A stretch of DNA of 36,673 nt from Chlorobiaceae bacterium (lineage in GTDB: Bacteria; Bacteroidota; Chlorobiia; Chlorobiales; Chlorobiaceae), in NCBI GenBank assembly GCA_013334525.1, contig JAAXXK010000003.1, positions 72,757 through 109,429 of the forward strand, read 5' to 3'. A model generated the notes under the pieces. The model saw only the letters and a program-made list of their open reading frames with translations. It was not told where the DNA came from and ran no database searches. This document shows positions 17,613 through 28,401 of this stretch, piece after piece. The translations under genes and the position numbers were made by a program. Each line of letters begins with the position of its first letter. Position 1 is the first letter of the stretch.

Positions 17613-20033
17613 ATGAGGTACGATTTTTCAGCGACAGAAAAGAAATGGCAGGCGCGCTGGGCGGAACAGAACACCTTCACCACAGGCACCGACCAGAACC
17701 GACCAAAATATTACGTGCTCGACATGTTCCCCTACCCGAGCGGATCGGGACTGCATGTCGGCCATCTCGAAGGCTATACGGCCTCCGACATCATCGCCCG
17801 CTACAAACGATGCCGGGGCTTCAACGTGCTGCACCCGATGGGATGGGACGCCTTCGGCCTGCCGGCGGAACAGTTCGCCATCAAGACCGGCACACATCCC
17901 AGGCTCACCACTGAAATCAACATCACGAGCTTCAGGGAGACCCTCAAAAGCATGGGCTTCTCCTACGACTGGAGCCGTGAGGTCAATACGACCGACCCCG
18001 GCTACTTCAAGTGGACGCAGTGGATATTCCTGAAGCTTCATGAGATGGGCCTTGCCTACATGTCGGAAATCGACGTCAACTGGTGCGAGGAGCTCAAGGT
18101 AGTCCTGGCCAACGAAGAGGTCGACGAGAAACTGGCCGACGGCTATACGGTCGTCAGGAAACCGCTCAGGCAATGGGTGCTGAAAATAACCGCCTACGCC
18201 GAGCGCCTGCTCGAAGACCTCGACACCCTCGACTGGCCGGAAAACGTCAAGCAGATGCAGCGCAACTGGATCGGCCGCTCCGAAGGGGTCGAGATCGATT
18301 TCGAGCTTCCCTGCCACAAGACCAGCCTCAGGGTCTACACCACCCGGCCCGACACCCTGTTCGGTGCCACATACCTGGTCATCTCGCCCGAACACCCGAT
18401 GGCCGAAAAACTTGCCGTCGCACAGCAACTCGTTGCTGTCAAAAGCTACATCGACCAGGCAAAACTGAAGACGGAACTTGAGAGGACCGGCCTGCAAAAG
18501 GACAAAACCGGCGTCTTCACCGGATCCTACGCGATCAACCCGGCCAACGGGGAGTCGCTGCCAGTATGGATCTCCGACTTCGTCCTGACCAGCTACGGCA
18601 CCGGCGCCATCATGTCCGTACCGGCCCACGACAGCCGCGACTGGGAGTTCGCCAAAATATTCGACCTGCCGATCAGGGAGGTCGTCAAAAGCCCGCACAA
18701 CGTCCAGGAAGAGGTTTTCGAGGGCAAGGAGAGCGTCAGCGTCAATTCGTCGAACGACGAGGTCAGCATCGACGGGCTCCAGTTCAAGACGGCCTTCGAC
18801 CGCATGGCGACATGGCTCGAATCGAAAGGCAAAGGAAAACGGACCGTCAACTACAGGCTCAGGGACTGGATATTCAGCCGCCAGAGGTACTGGGGTGAAC
18901 CGATCCCGATCAAGCATTACGAAGACGGAACGATGCGTCGCGAGACCACCCTTCCGCTGACCCTGCCTGAGGTGGAGGCCTACCATCCGACCTCCACGGG
19001 CGAATCGCCTCTGGCAAACATCGGCCAGTGGCTCATGGGCGAGGACGAACACGGCCGCTTCCGGCGTGAAACCAACACCATGCCGCAGTGGGCCGGCAGC
19101 TGCTGGTACTACCTGCGCTTCATCGATCCGTCAAACGCAGAACATCTCGTCGAACCGGCCAGGGAGCGCTACTGGATGAACGTCGACCTCTACATCGGCG
19201 GCGCCGAACACGCCGTCCTGCACCTGCTCTACTCAAGGTTCTGGCACAAGGTACTCTACGACCTCGGCGTGGTAAGCACCAAAGAGCCTTTCCAGCGACT
19301 CTTCAACCAGGGCATGATCCTTGGCGAAGACAACGAGAAGATGTCGAAGTCGCGCGGCAATGTCATCCCTGCCGACCTTGTCCTGAACAGGTACGGAGCG
19401 GACGCTGTCCGGCTCTACGAAATGTTCCTCGGACCGCTCGAGCAGGTCAAACCCTGGAACACCAATGGCATCGAAGGCATCAGCAGGTTTCTTGGCAAGG
19501 TCTGGAGGCTGGTTTATTCGGAAAACGAGAGCTCTTTGAGGATAACCGAACAGATGCCTGAAGAGGCGATCCTGAAACGGATGCACAAAGCCATCAGGAA
19601 GGTGACCGAAGATGTCGACCAGTTGAAGTTCAACACCGCCATATCCGAAATGATGGTACTGGTCAACGAGCTTCAAAAAGCGGGCTGTTACAGCCGCCAT
19701 GCCGTGGAAACCGTGCTCGTGCTGCTCTCTCCCTTCGCTCCGCACATCACCGAAGAGCTCTGGCAGACGCTCGGCCATAAAGAGTCAATCAGCGGAGCTG
19801 CCTGGCCGCTCTTCGACCCGTCGCTGGCAAAGGATGATGTGGTAACCATCGCCGTACAGGTCAACGGCAAGCTGAGAGGCACCTTCGACGCGCCGGTCGC
19901 ATGCCCGAAAGAATTTTTGCTCGAAGAGGCAAAAAAACTCGAAAGTGTAGTAAAGTTCCTTGAAGGACAGTCGATCGTCAAAGAGATCGTCGTGCCCGGA
20001 AAGCTTGTCAACTTCGCCGTAAAGCCTCTGTAA
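17613..20033 (+). CDS. leuS: Leucyl-tRNA synthetase
   Basis: Class I synthetase charging tRNA-Leu. The 806-residue product contains the HIGH-type motif HVGH (48-51) in FPYPSGSGLHVGHLEGYT, the CP1 editing domain (TTRPDTLFGATYLVISPEHP), the DWIFSRQRYWGEP block, KMSKS (576-580) in NEKMSKSRGNVIP, and a C-terminal anticodon-binding and LeuRS tail (VQVNGKLRG...). ATG 17613 (MRYDFSATEKKWQ) is preferred because it lines up with family N-termini. An in-frame ATG at 17568 would add 15 residues. No T-box-like leader is evident between the pnp terminator and this gene. Confidence 0.96.
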   Translation: MRYDFSATEKKWQARWAEQNTFTTGTDQNRPKYYVLDMFPYPSGSGLHVGHLEGYTASDIIARYKRCRGFNVLHPMGWDAFGLPAEQFAIKTGTHPRLTTEINITSFRETLKSMGFSYDWSREVNTTDPGYFKWTQWIFLKLHEMGLAYMSEIDVNWCEELKVVLANEEVDEKLADGYTVVRKPLRQWVLKITAYAERLLEDLDTLDWPENVKQMQRNWIGRSEGVEIDFELPCHKTSLRVYTTRPDTLFGATYLVISPEHPMAEKLAVAQQLVAVKSYIDQAKLKTELERTGLQKDKTGVFTGSYAINPANGESLPVWISDFVLTSYGTGAIMSVPAHDSRDWEFAKIFDLPIREVVKSPHNVQEEVFEGKESVSVNSSNDEVSIDGLQFKTAFDRMATWLESKGKGKRTVNYRLRDWIFSRQRYWGEPIPIKHYEDGTMRRETTLPLTLPEVEAYHPTSTGESPLANIGQWLMGEDEHGRFRRETNTMPQWAGSCWYYLRFIDPSNAEHLVEPARERYWMNVDLYIGGAEHAVLHLLYSRFWHKVLYDLGVVSTKEPFQRLFNQGMILGEDNEKMSKSRGNVIPADLVLNRYGADAVRLYEMFLGPLEQVKPWNTNGIEGISRFLGKVWRLVYSENESSLRITEQMPEEAILKRMHKAIRKVTEDVDQLKFNTAISEMMVLVNELQKAGCYSRHAVETVLVLLSPFAPHITEELWQTLGHKESISGAAWPLFDPSLAKDDVVTIAVQVNGKLRGTFDAPVACPKEFLLEEAKKLESVVKFLEGQSIVKEIVVPGKLVNFAVKPL

Positions 20034-20176
20034 AAGGGGGTTACGGGTTCTGTGCAGAGAGTAACGGCACTGTTGGCATCATCTGTTTTTTTTGTAAATT
20101 ACGCATTAATGATTTTGAATGGCCTTCAGTCGGGCCAGCCCCGAATTTCGGCTGAAACATCCGTTTGTAATATCTG

Positions 20177-20209
20177 ACCTCCCCGTCAGGGGTGGTTGTC
20201 GTTTTTTTT
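20177..20209 (+). terminator. Terminator-like hairpin in the acs leader (possible attenuator)
   Basis: Arms ACCTCCCC and GGGGTGGT (one mismatch) close a GTCA loop at 20177-20196; five nt later there are eight Ts (20202-20209), followed by C and eight As. The T-run ends 24 nt before the acs ATG, leaving little room for a promoter downstream. It is either a late terminator for leuS or a structure in the acs 5' UTR. Confidence 0.5.
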
Positions 20210-20233
20210 CAAAAAAAATTAAACCGTCCATCA

Positions 20234-22213
<1,980 letters not shown>

Positions 22214-22245
22214 AAAGCTCGTATCCAAAGCTGAAAAGCATACAG

Positions 22246-22281
22246 AAAGAGAGCGGCCAGATGGCCGCTCTCTTTTTTTTT
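22246..22281 (+). terminator. Intrinsic terminator after acs
   Basis: Thirteen-bp stem AAAGAGAGCGGCC / GGCCGCTCTCTTT with an AGAT loop, ending in nine consecutive Ts (22273-22281), 32 nt after the acs stop. Confidence 0.92.
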
Positions 22282-22395
22282 CGCCCTGCACAAACCGCTC
22301 ACGCTCCAGGCATAAGGGAACCCCTACAGGATATTAATCGTTGTATGTACGCATGTATTATGGCTACCTGTCGTCAAAAAGGGTAGTAGTTACTT

Positions 22396-22908
22396 ATGAA
22401 ACCCATATATGAAACCATGAACAACTCCCTGAAATCCTGGGCAACCCCTCTTGTCATTGCTACTTTTATCATCTCCGGCGTAACCGGCATCCTGATGTTT
22501 TTCCACAAAGGGGATGGATTTGTAAAACCCGTGCATGAATGGCTGAGTTGGGCCCTGGTATCAGGAGGAGCAATCCATGTGGCAGCAAACTGGAAACTGT
22601 TCAAGGCATATTTCACCCGAAGGGCAGGAATAGCCATCATATCAACCGGGCTGATCATCACCGTGGCATCAATAACGGTCCCGATGAAAGAGGGCCCGGG
22701 GGGCAACCCGGCCATCAGGATAAACAAAGCCCTCGCCGCTGCACCCCTTGAAACCCTTGGTACGATAGTCAAGCTTACCCCTGAACAGGCCGTAAGCAAA
22801 CTCGAAAAGAGCGGCCTTAAAGTCACCGGTGCCGGTCAAAGCGTCAAGGAGATAGCTGCCGCCAACGGCAAGAAAGAGAACCAGGTACTTGGCACCCTGT
22901 TCGAATGA
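22396..22908 (+). CDS. DUF4405-type small membrane protein
   Basis: 170 residues. Two or three membrane segments are visible: WATPLVIATFIISGVTGILMFF (about 15-36), WLSWALVSGGAIHVAANW (about 50-67) and IAIISTGLIITVASITV (about 79-95). Histidines lie in VHEWLSW and AIHVAANWK, next to or within these segments, as in the cytochrome b561-like DUF4405 family; heme binding is a possibility, not shown. The soluble C-terminal part (LTPEQAVSKLEKSGLKV, then SVKEIAAANGKKENQVL) looks like a small helical domain. GGGTAG lies before ATG 22396; ATG 22417 is an alternative start. It sits alone after the acs terminator and converges on tspO. Specific function unknown. Confidence 0.75.
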   Translation: MKPIYETMNNSLKSWATPLVIATFIISGVTGILMFFHKGDGFVKPVHEWLSWALVSGGAIHVAANWKLFKAYFTRRAGIAIISTGLIITVASITVPMKEGPGGNPAIRINKALAAAPLETLGTIVKLTPEQAVSKLEKSGLKVTGAGQSVKEIAAANGKKENQVLGTLFE

Positions 22909-22922
22909 CCCCTCTTCCCGAT

Positions 22923-22953
22923 ATCCTCCGGCTCAGCTGTTGAGCCGGAGGAT
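22923..22953. terminator. 13-bp perfect stem-loop between convergent genes
   Basis: ATCCTCCGGCTCA / TGAGCCGGAGGAT with a five-nt loop, 14 nt after the DUF4405 gene stop and overlapping the last codons of tspO on the other strand. No T-run follows on either strand. It is probably a shared bidirectional 3' end. Confidence 0.55.
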
Positions 22954-23412
22954 TACGAAGTTCAGGAACGAAGCGAAGCTTACCCACAGAAGATAGGGAA
23001 CAAGGCAGAACGCCGCCGGTTTCGAAACTTTGCTGAAGGTAACGATCGTCATGACGATGAAAAGCCAGAGGATCAGGATCTCCACAAATCCCGCGAGTGG
23101 TGATCTCATTCCGAAAAAGGAGGCTGACCATCCAAGATTCAGGAAAAGCTGTAATCCAAAAAGCAGAATCGCCTGCTTTACCTCTTTTTTGTCTATCCCG
23201 GCCTCAAGCACCAGAGAAAGGGCTACTCCCATCAGAACGAACAGCAGCGTCCAAACGGGAGGAAAGAGCCAGTCTGGCGGATTCCATGGCGGCTTGACCA
23301 GGGTAGTGTAATACCATGACCCCGCAACCGGGGTAAAAAGGCTTCCTGCATAGGCAAAAAGCATGCAGATGCCGATACAGAGCGCCGTCGACAGGATTCT
23401 GTTGTTCTTCAT
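22933..23412 (-). CDS. tspO: TspO/MBR family tryptophan-rich membrane protein
   Basis: 159 residues with five predicted membrane helices. Family hallmarks are visible in order: WYYTTLVKPPWNPPDWLFPPVWT, an LLFVLMGVALSLVL helix, FLNLGWSASFFGM, and the C-terminal PYLLWVSFASFLNF. TspO proteins bind porphyrins and sterols and affect tetrapyrrole-linked regulation in phototrophs such as Rhodobacter; a role around chlorophyll intermediates here is inference. ATG 23412 (MKNNRILS) is chosen because translation from 23517 adds 35 residues without hydrophobic or family character. Confidence 0.9.
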   Translation of the reverse strand: MKNNRILSTALCIGICMLFAYAGSLFTPVAGSWYYTTLVKPPWNPPDWLFPPVWTLLFVLMGVALSLVLEAGIDKKEVKQAILLFGLQLFLNLGWSASFFGMRSPLAGFVEILILWLFIVMTIVTFSKVSKPAAFCLVPYLLWVSFASFLNFVILRLNS

Positions 23413-23697
23413 GTTCTGTTGTTGTAGTGCCCGATACATACTCCTGGCACAATTGTTAATACCAAACCGCCCCCCTCCCTGTAACTTCCACAAACAAGCA
23501 CTTTTCCGGCAAGCCAAAAGGAAACCCCTATAATCCTTATAACGCTATCGTGAGCTGATAATTCCTTTTACCTCAAAACATCCCTGCTATTTCCCCAAAC
23601 TCGCCTCCGAGACCGGATTTCCGCGACGAGCAGCTCTTCTGAGCAGACCAAATGATATATTGCAGGCAAAACCATGCCTTGTCAATATTCCACCGAT

Positions 23698-24501
23698 ATG
23701 AGCAAAGAACTCCAGACAGCCGTCACAGCCGCCAAGAGGGCCGGCGCCATAATCCTCTCCAGATCGTCAGACCTCTCCAGGCTTGAAATCATCGCAAAAG
23801 AGCACAAGGACTTTGTCACCGAGGTCGACCGGCAGTGCGAGGCGACCATCGCATCGACCATCCTTGAGAGTTTCCCGAACGATGGCTTGCTCTGCGAAGA
23901 GGGTACTACCGGCAACGGAACCTCCGGAAGAAGCTGGATCGTCGATCCGCTCGACGGGACACTCAACTTCATCCACTCCTTTCCGGTATTTGCCATCAGC
24001 ATAGCCCTGCGTGACGCCGACGGCGAGCTGATTGCCGGCGTTGTTTACCAGCCGGTGCTCGAAGAGCTCTTCACTGCTGAAAAAGGCAAGGGGGCTTTCC
24101 TGAACGGAAATCCTCTCAGCGTAACGGGTCGCCGCGACAAAGAGAGCTTCCTGTTCGCAACCGGCCTGCCCTTCAAGGATTGCGACCACTACATTGACCG
24201 TTACATGGACATGATGAGAGAGGTAATCCGGGATTCGGCCGGCATCAGGCGGGCGGGATCTGCCTCTATCGACCTCGCCTATACTGCCGCAGGGCGGTTC
24301 GACGGCTTCTGGGAGTACCGGCTTTATCCCTGGGATTTTGCGGCAGGCGTTCTCCTGGTTCGGGAAGCCGGCGGTATCGTCACCGGATTCGACGGATCCA
24401 GCGACGTTTTCAACCATCACAGCATCATTGCCGGCAGCAGCCTCACCCATCCGATGCTGCTTGAAAAGGCATTGCGACATTTCGGTACGGAACAGCCCTG
24501 A
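23698..24501 (+). CDS. Inositol monophosphatase family protein (SuhB/IMPase-like)
   Basis: A Mg-dependent, Li-sensitive-type sugar phosphatase fold. In the 267-residue product the metal ligands appear as CEEGT (E67/E68) and WIVDPLDGTLNF (D83, D86), with a C-terminal YPWDFAAG and RRAGSASIDLAY. Substrate cannot be read from the sequence: inositol-1-phosphate, fructose-1,6-bisphosphate, histidinol-phosphate or PAP phosphatases share this fold. ATG 23698 starts at the usual family N-terminus; an in-frame ATG 23674 would add eight residues. It stands 71 bp before lpxC-fabZ on the same strand, so the two may be co-transcribed. Confidence 0.9.
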   Translation: MSKELQTAVTAAKRAGAIILSRSSDLSRLEIIAKEHKDFVTEVDRQCEATIASTILESFPNDGLLCEEGTTGNGTSGRSWIVDPLDGTLNFIHSFPVFAISIALRDADGELIAGVVYQPVLEELFTAEKGKGAFLNGNPLSVTGRRDKESFLFATGLPFKDCDHYIDRYMDMMREVIRDSAGIRRAGSASIDLAYTAAGRFDGFWEYRLYPWDFAAGVLLVREAGGIVTGFDGSSDVFNHHSIIAGSSLTHPMLLEKALRHFGTEQP

Positions 24502-24572
24502 AAAGTCACTATTTGAAGAGTTTTCAGCACTTTCGTATCTTCAACATTTTACCATTGAAAGGATCGCCATCC

Positions 24573-25976
24573 ATGCTCATTCACCAGCGCACCCTCCAGA
24601 ACGAGATCTCCCTCACAGGCACCGGGCTTCATACCGGCCAGCAGTGTACCATCACGTTCAAACCTGCCCCGGCCAACTACGGCTACACCTTCGTAAGAAA
24701 CGATATTGACGACTGCCCGGAAATCCCGGCGCTGATCGATCATGTCGTCGATGTCCTCCGTGGCACCACCATCGGCATCGGCGATGTAAAGGTACACACG
24801 ACGGAACATGTCCTTGCGGCCCTTTACGGCCTGCAGATCGACAACTGCCGTATCGAACTCAGCGGCCCTGAACCACCGGTCATGGACGGCAGCGCCCGAC
24901 CGTTCGCAGATGCGATCATCTCGGCAGGCATCGCCGAACAGGAGGAGCCCAAGAACTACCTCGTTATCGATGAAACCATAGAATTCCATAATACCGATTG
25001 CGGAGTCGATATTGTGGCCCTGCCGCTCGACGGCTTCAGGACTACGGTCATGGTCGATTACAAGAATCCGGCGCTCGGCTCGCAGCACTCCGGCCTGTTC
25101 GACCTCAACACCGAGTTCCTCAAGGACTTTGCCCCATGTCGCACATTCTGTTTCCTGAGCGAAGTCGAGGCACTGGCCAATCAAGGCATTATCAAGGGTG
25201 CCGATGTCGACAATGCAATCGTGATCGTCGACAAAGATCTCAATCAAAATGAAATCCAGAGCCTTGCCGAAAAAATCGGCGCCGACAGCACCCACCTGGT
25301 ACTCGGCCAGAACGGCATACTGAACAACCGCGAACTGCGTTTTCCCAACGAGCCAGCGCGTCACAAGCTCCTTGACCTGCTTGGAGATCTCGCCCTCCTG
25401 GGCATGCCGATCAAGGCACAGGTGCTTGCCGCACGTCCCGGCCACGCATCGAATGTTGAATTCGTCAAGCAGCTCAAGAAATACGCTGACCGCAACAAAC
25501 TGGCCCGCCAGTTCCAGCACGAGAAGAAAGCCGGCGTCATCTTCGACATCAACGCCATCCAGAACATCCTTCCCCACCGCTACCCGTTCCTCCTGATCGA
25601 CAAAATCGTCGAATTCAACCTCGACGAGAAAATCGTATCGGTCAAGAATGTCACGATGAACGAACCGTTCTTCCAGGGCCATTTCCCCGGAAACCCGGTC
25701 ATGCCCGGAGTTCTCATCATCGAAGCCATGGCACAGACCGGCGGCATCATGATGCTCAACGGAAACGAGAACATCAAAGACTCCGTCGTATTCTTCATGG
25801 GCATCGACAAGGCCCGGTTCCGCAAACCGGTGCTTCCCGGCGACACCCTCGTTATTGAGGCCATCATGACCAACAAACGCAGAACCGTATGCCAGTTCGA
25901 CGCTAAAGCCTATGTGAGGGGAGAGCTGGTCTGTGAAGCCTCGCTCATGGCAACGGTCATGAATAAAAAAAGCTGA
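24573..25976 (+). CDS. lpxC: LpxC-FabZ bifunctional fusion (lipid A and fatty acid synthesis)
   Basis: 467 residues combining two enzymes. The first about 300 residues are LpxC, the Zn-dependent UDP-3-O-acyl-GlcNAc deacetylase that commits to lipid A: TTEHVLAAL with H79, MDGSARPF, and RHKLLDLLGDLALLG with the second zinc site. The rest is FabZ, (3R)-hydroxyacyl-ACP dehydratase: ILPHRYPFLLIDKI and the active-site helix GHFPGNPVMPGVLIIEAMAQTGG. Such fusions are known in Bacteroidetes/Chlorobi, and both active sites are intact. ATG 24573 follows AAAGGA by nine nt; the ATG at 24513 lacks both SD and similarity. The fusion couples use and supply of hydroxyacyl-ACP. A strong bidirectional terminator follows. 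Confidence 0.97.
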   Translation: MLIHQRTLQNEISLTGTGLHTGQQCTITFKPAPANYGYTFVRNDIDDCPEIPALIDHVVDVLRGTTIGIGDVKVHTTEHVLAALYGLQIDNCRIELSGPEPPVMDGSARPFADAIISAGIAEQEEPKNYLVIDETIEFHNTDCGVDIVALPLDGFRTTVMVDYKNPALGSQHSGLFDLNTEFLKDFAPCRTFCFLSEVEALANQGIIKGADVDNAIVIVDKDLNQNEIQSLAEKIGADSTHLVLGQNGILNNRELRFPNEPARHKLLDLLGDLALLGMPIKAQVLAARPGHASNVEFVKQLKKYADRNKLARQFQHEKKAGVIFDINAIQNILPHRYPFLLIDKIVEFNLDEKIVSVKNVTMNEPFFQGHFPGNPVMPGVLIIEAMAQTGGIMMLNGNENIKDSVVFFMGIDKARFRKPVLPGDTLVIEAIMTNKRRTVCQFDAKAYVRGELVCEASLMATVMNKKS

Positions 25977-25997
25977 TTTACCCAGGCAGAATATTGG

Positions 25998-26033
25998 AAA
26001 CAAAAACCCCGAAATCGTCGGGGTTTTTTGTTT
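25998..26033. terminator. Bidirectional intrinsic terminator after lpxC-fabZ
   Basis: CCCCGA / TCGGGG stem with AATCG loop, flanked by A-run on the left and T-run on the right, so it can act for lpxC-fabZ and for transcription arriving from the right. Confidence 0.92.
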
Positions 26034-26053
26034 CCTGAATCCTTTTCCACACC

Positions 26054-26096
26054 CTGCCAACACCCCTGCCAACAGGTTGCCAACAAGTTGTCAACA
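26054..26096. repeat. Four iteron-like direct repeats YTGYCAACA
   Basis: Nine-base repeats begin at 26054, 26066, 26077 and 26088: CTGCCAACA twice, TTGCCAACA, then TTGTCAACA. The 11-12 bp spacing puts them on about the same helical face. They lie between convergent genes, not before a promoter. Confidence 0.6.
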
Positions 26097-26296
26097 TTTC
26101 AAACCTCTTCGAAAAGAGATGGAGCGAAATCGCTAAGTCTTTTTATTAAAATAATCTATAGATACGTATAGCCAACCATAGTCTTAACTTATGTACACTA
26201 ATCAATATTCAGTGCGTTAACGGGTATACAAGCTTGCGGGACAAGGCGAAGCGAGCACTGGTAGTTTGTGAACCGGAAGAAAATCGGTGGTTTTGT
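26097..26296. other. Non-coding region between lpxC-fabZ and pgsA
   Basis: Together with the terminator and the repeats just before it, this makes 320 bp without a convincing gene. It holds two small hairpins (CTCTT/AAGAG at 26105-26118, AGCGA/TCGCT at 26123-26134), the second followed by TCTTTTTATT, then a markedly AT-rich stretch (26136-26180) containing CTATAGATACGTATAG. A short minus-strand frame through 26209-26418 is mostly antiphase to pgsA and not credible. Confidence 0.4.
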
Positions 26297-26893
26297 TCAA
26301 GCTCCGGCCTCGAATTCCTTACGGATCCGGGAGAACCTGATACAGTATTCAATGAATGAGTAGAGAAGCGTAGCGGAGGAAAGATACATGAAAAACTCCT
26401 TGACCGGCCAGCGGTCAAACAGGGGAAGGGGCCACACCATGGAGATAAACATCATGGAAACAAAACCTACGGCCCATTTGCCTGGCCAGAGCGAGGTGGT
26501 CAGCACGTTGTGGCGATGACGTATCCATGCCGCGCCAAAGAAGATCAGCAGATCGCGCAAAACCACAAAAGAGACGAACCATAGCGGGAGATCCCCTTTC
26601 CAGAGAAAATAGATGGCCACGCTGGCCAGGCAAAGCTTGTCGGCCAGAGGGTCCAGAATCTTGCCCATATCCGAAACTTCGTTGGTCCATCTGGCCGTCT
26701 GCCCGTCGAACCAGTCCGACAAGAGCGCGATGATCATAATGACCAAAGCCGTCACCGTTCGACCGGTATGCAGGCAATAGATAAACCATGGAATCAGCAG
26801 AATCCTCAGAATACTCAGAAAATTCGGGATATTGACGATGTGTCCCTGCACGTTTCTTTTGGTTTTGTTCCGAGAGAATCCTGTCCTAATCAT
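26297..26893 (-). CDS. pgsA: CDP-alcohol phosphatidyltransferase, PgsA-like
   Basis: 198-residue membrane enzyme with several hydrophobic helices. The family signature is complete: DWFDGQTARWTNEVSDMG followed by KILDPLADK, that is DGxxAR(x8)GxxxDxxxD, the metal and CDP-binding site. The early NIPNFLSILRILLIP is typical of phosphatidylglycerophosphate synthase, which makes PGP from CDP-diacylglycerol and glycerol-3-phosphate, a precursor of phosphatidylglycerol. Other CDP-alcohol transferases share the signature, so the substrate is likely but not proven. The start ATG 26893 adds about 20 polar residues before the core. It is 58 bp downstream of ruvC on the same strand. Confidence 0.88.
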   Translation of the reverse strand: MIRTGFSRNKTKRNVQGHIVNIPNFLSILRILLIPWFIYCLHTGRTVTALVIMIIALLSDWFDGQTARWTNEVSDMGKILDPLADKLCLASVAIYFLWKGDLPLWFVSFVVLRDLLIFFGAAWIRHRHNVLTTSLWPGKWAVGFVSMMFISMVWPLPLFDRWPVKEFFMYLSSATLLYSFIEYCIRFSRIRKEFEAGA

Positions 26894-26951
26894 ATTCAGC
26901 GGCCATCGTCCACTGCCGCCATCAAACCAGTGCCGTTAAACGGAAGCGCGC

Positions 26952-27521
26952 TCAGGCAACCAGTTCGGGATGGTCGTCGACAAAGGTCGACCAACCCTGT
27001 TTTCTGCTGTTCTTACCCCTGCGCATCATTGAATCCTGGGTAAATCCGCCACCCGAACCTCTCGAAAGATCGCAATATGCTATACCGAGGGCATCGGTGA
27101 CATCGAGCGACCGCGGCTCGTCGCCAAGCTCCAGCAGTCGGTGGAGCATTGCCGCGACCTGCTCCTTGCCTGCCGAACCGCTCCCGGTAACAGAGAGCTT
27201 GACCTCCCTGGGAGCATACTCGCGCACGGTAACGCCGCTTCTCATGACAGTGGCGAGCACCGCGCCCCTTACCTGCCCCAATATAAGCGCACTCCTGACA
27301 TTGCGTCCTACGAAAGCTGTTTCGATAGCGACGCAATCAGGCTTCATGATCCCGATTACCTCTTCGAGAGCGGTGCAGATCCGCAAAATCCTTTCGTTCA
27401 GCGATGGTAAACCATCAACCCGGATGAGCCCGGAGCCAAGGACGGAAAACCCCTTCGCTCCCTGGCCGATGACTCCATAGCCGGTTTTCCGGCTTCCCGG
27501 ATCGACGCCCATGACTATCAT
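26952..27521 (-). CDS. ruvC: Holliday junction resolvase RuvC
   Basis: RuvC dimers cut Holliday junctions with RuvAB. In 189 residues the four acidic catalytic residues fall where expected: D7 in [14 protein letters not shown]67 in AIETAF, and D140 and D143 in [22 protein letters not shown] is also typical. The C-terminal tail (after about 152) is longer than the E. coli enzyme and basic. It starts three bp after the yebC stop, the usual yebC-ruvC pairing; ruvA and ruvB are not in the window. Confidence 0.96.
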   Translation of the reverse strand: MIVMGVDPGSRKTGYGVIGQGAKGFSVLGSGLIRVDGLPSLNERILRICTALEEVIGIMKPDCVAIETAFVGRNVRSALILGQVRGAVLATVMRSGVTVREYAPREVKLSVTGSGSAGKEQVAAMLHRLLELGDEPRSLDVTDALGIAYCDLSRGSGGGFTQDSMMRRGKNSRKQGWSTFVDDHPELVA

Positions 27522-27524
27522 GAT

Positions 27525-28277
27525 TCAATCTTCAAGGCTTTCCAACGCATTCTCGCTTATCTCCATATTGCTGTATACCACCTGGGCATCATCGCCGCTT
27601 TCAAGCGCATCAATCAACTTGATCGCCTTGCGGGCATCATCGCCATCGAGTTCGACATAGGTATCGGGCAAAAGATCTATCTTGGCGTTCTCATACGCAA
27701 TACCTGCCGCCTCAAGCGCCTTCTTTACCGATTCAAGCTCCCTGACATCGGTCAGCACCGTGTAATACTCCTCTTCACCGGCCTCCAACTCTTCAAGCCC
27801 GGCATCGAGAAGCAGTTCCAGGAGCTGGTCTTCGGAAGCTGCGGATTTGAGGACGTCTACGGAGCCTTTGCGCTGGAACATCCAGGAGACGCTGCCGCTT
27901 TCGCCCAGCGAACCGCCATTCCTGCTCATCATGTGCCGTATGTCCGCCACGGTCCTGTTCCTGTTGTCGGTCGCCGTCTCGATGATGATGGCTATGCCGC
28001 CCGGGCCGTAGCCTTCGTAGGTAATCTCTTCGTACATCGCCCCCTCAAGCTCTCCTGTACCCTTCTTGATTGCGCGCTGGATGTTGTCCATCGGCATCGA
28101 GTTGGCCCTGGCCGTGTCGACGGCAAGTCGCAGCCTTGGATTGCCGTTGACGTCTCCACCGCCCATTTTGGCAGCTATGGTGATCTCCTTGACGAGCTTG
28201 GTGAACAGATTTCCTCTCTTCTGATCAGTGGCGGCCTTCTTTCGCTTGATGGTCGCCCATTTACTGTGTCCTGACAT
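27525..28277 (-). CDS. yebC: YebC/PmpR/TACO1 family protein
   Basis: 250 residues beginning with the family hallmark [22 protein letters not shown], then [25 protein letters not shown] and [19 protein letters not shown]. The family was described as DNA-binding regulators (PmpR) and more recently as ribosome-associated factors that help translation of proline stretches. Length is standard. It is first gene of the minus-strand yebC-ruvC-pgsA set and divergent from pheA across 124 bp. Confidence 0.96.
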   Translation of the reverse strand: MSGHSKWATIKRKKAATDQKRGNLFTKLVKEITIAAKMGGGDVNGNPRLRLAVDTARANSMPMDNIQRAIKKGTGELEGAMYEEITYEGYGPGGIAIIIETATDNRNRTVADIRHMMSRNGGSLGESGSVSWMFQRKGSVDVLKSAASEDQLLELLLDAGLEELEAGEEEYYTVLTDVRELESVKKALEAAGIAYENAKIDLLPDTYVELDGDDARKAIKLIDALESGDDAQVVYSNMEISENALESLED

Positions 28278-28337
28278 AAGTTACAACCAGATGTTTGATA
28301 GTATTCCGGAAATGACGCGTTTATGAGAAAAGATTTA

Positions 28338-28353
28338 TTTTCTTTAAAGAAAA
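28338..28353. promoter_or_regulatory. Perfect 16-bp palindrome between yebC and pheA
   Basis: TTTTCTTTAAAGAAAA lies near the middle of the divergent intergenic region and is a possible site for a dimeric regulator of pheA-polA or yebC-ruvC. AT-rich palindromes can arise by chance, so this is tentative. Confidence 0.3.
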
Positions 28354-28401
28354 GAAAACTCATTGCGTGGGTAGCGGTAAAGTTAATCACAAGAACAAAG
28401 A

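Noticed and set aside
24549..26072. Long minus-strand frame (507 codons) antisense to lpxC-fabZ
   Set aside because: It mirrors the codon bias of a secure gene, has no recognisable domain, and crosses the terminator. The same applies to long antiphase frames at 17628-19052, 30066-31505 and 10482-11870.
26054..26096. DnaA boxes / chromosomal origin
   Set aside because: YTGYCAACA does not match TTATCCACA, and dnaA, dnaN or gidA are not nearby.
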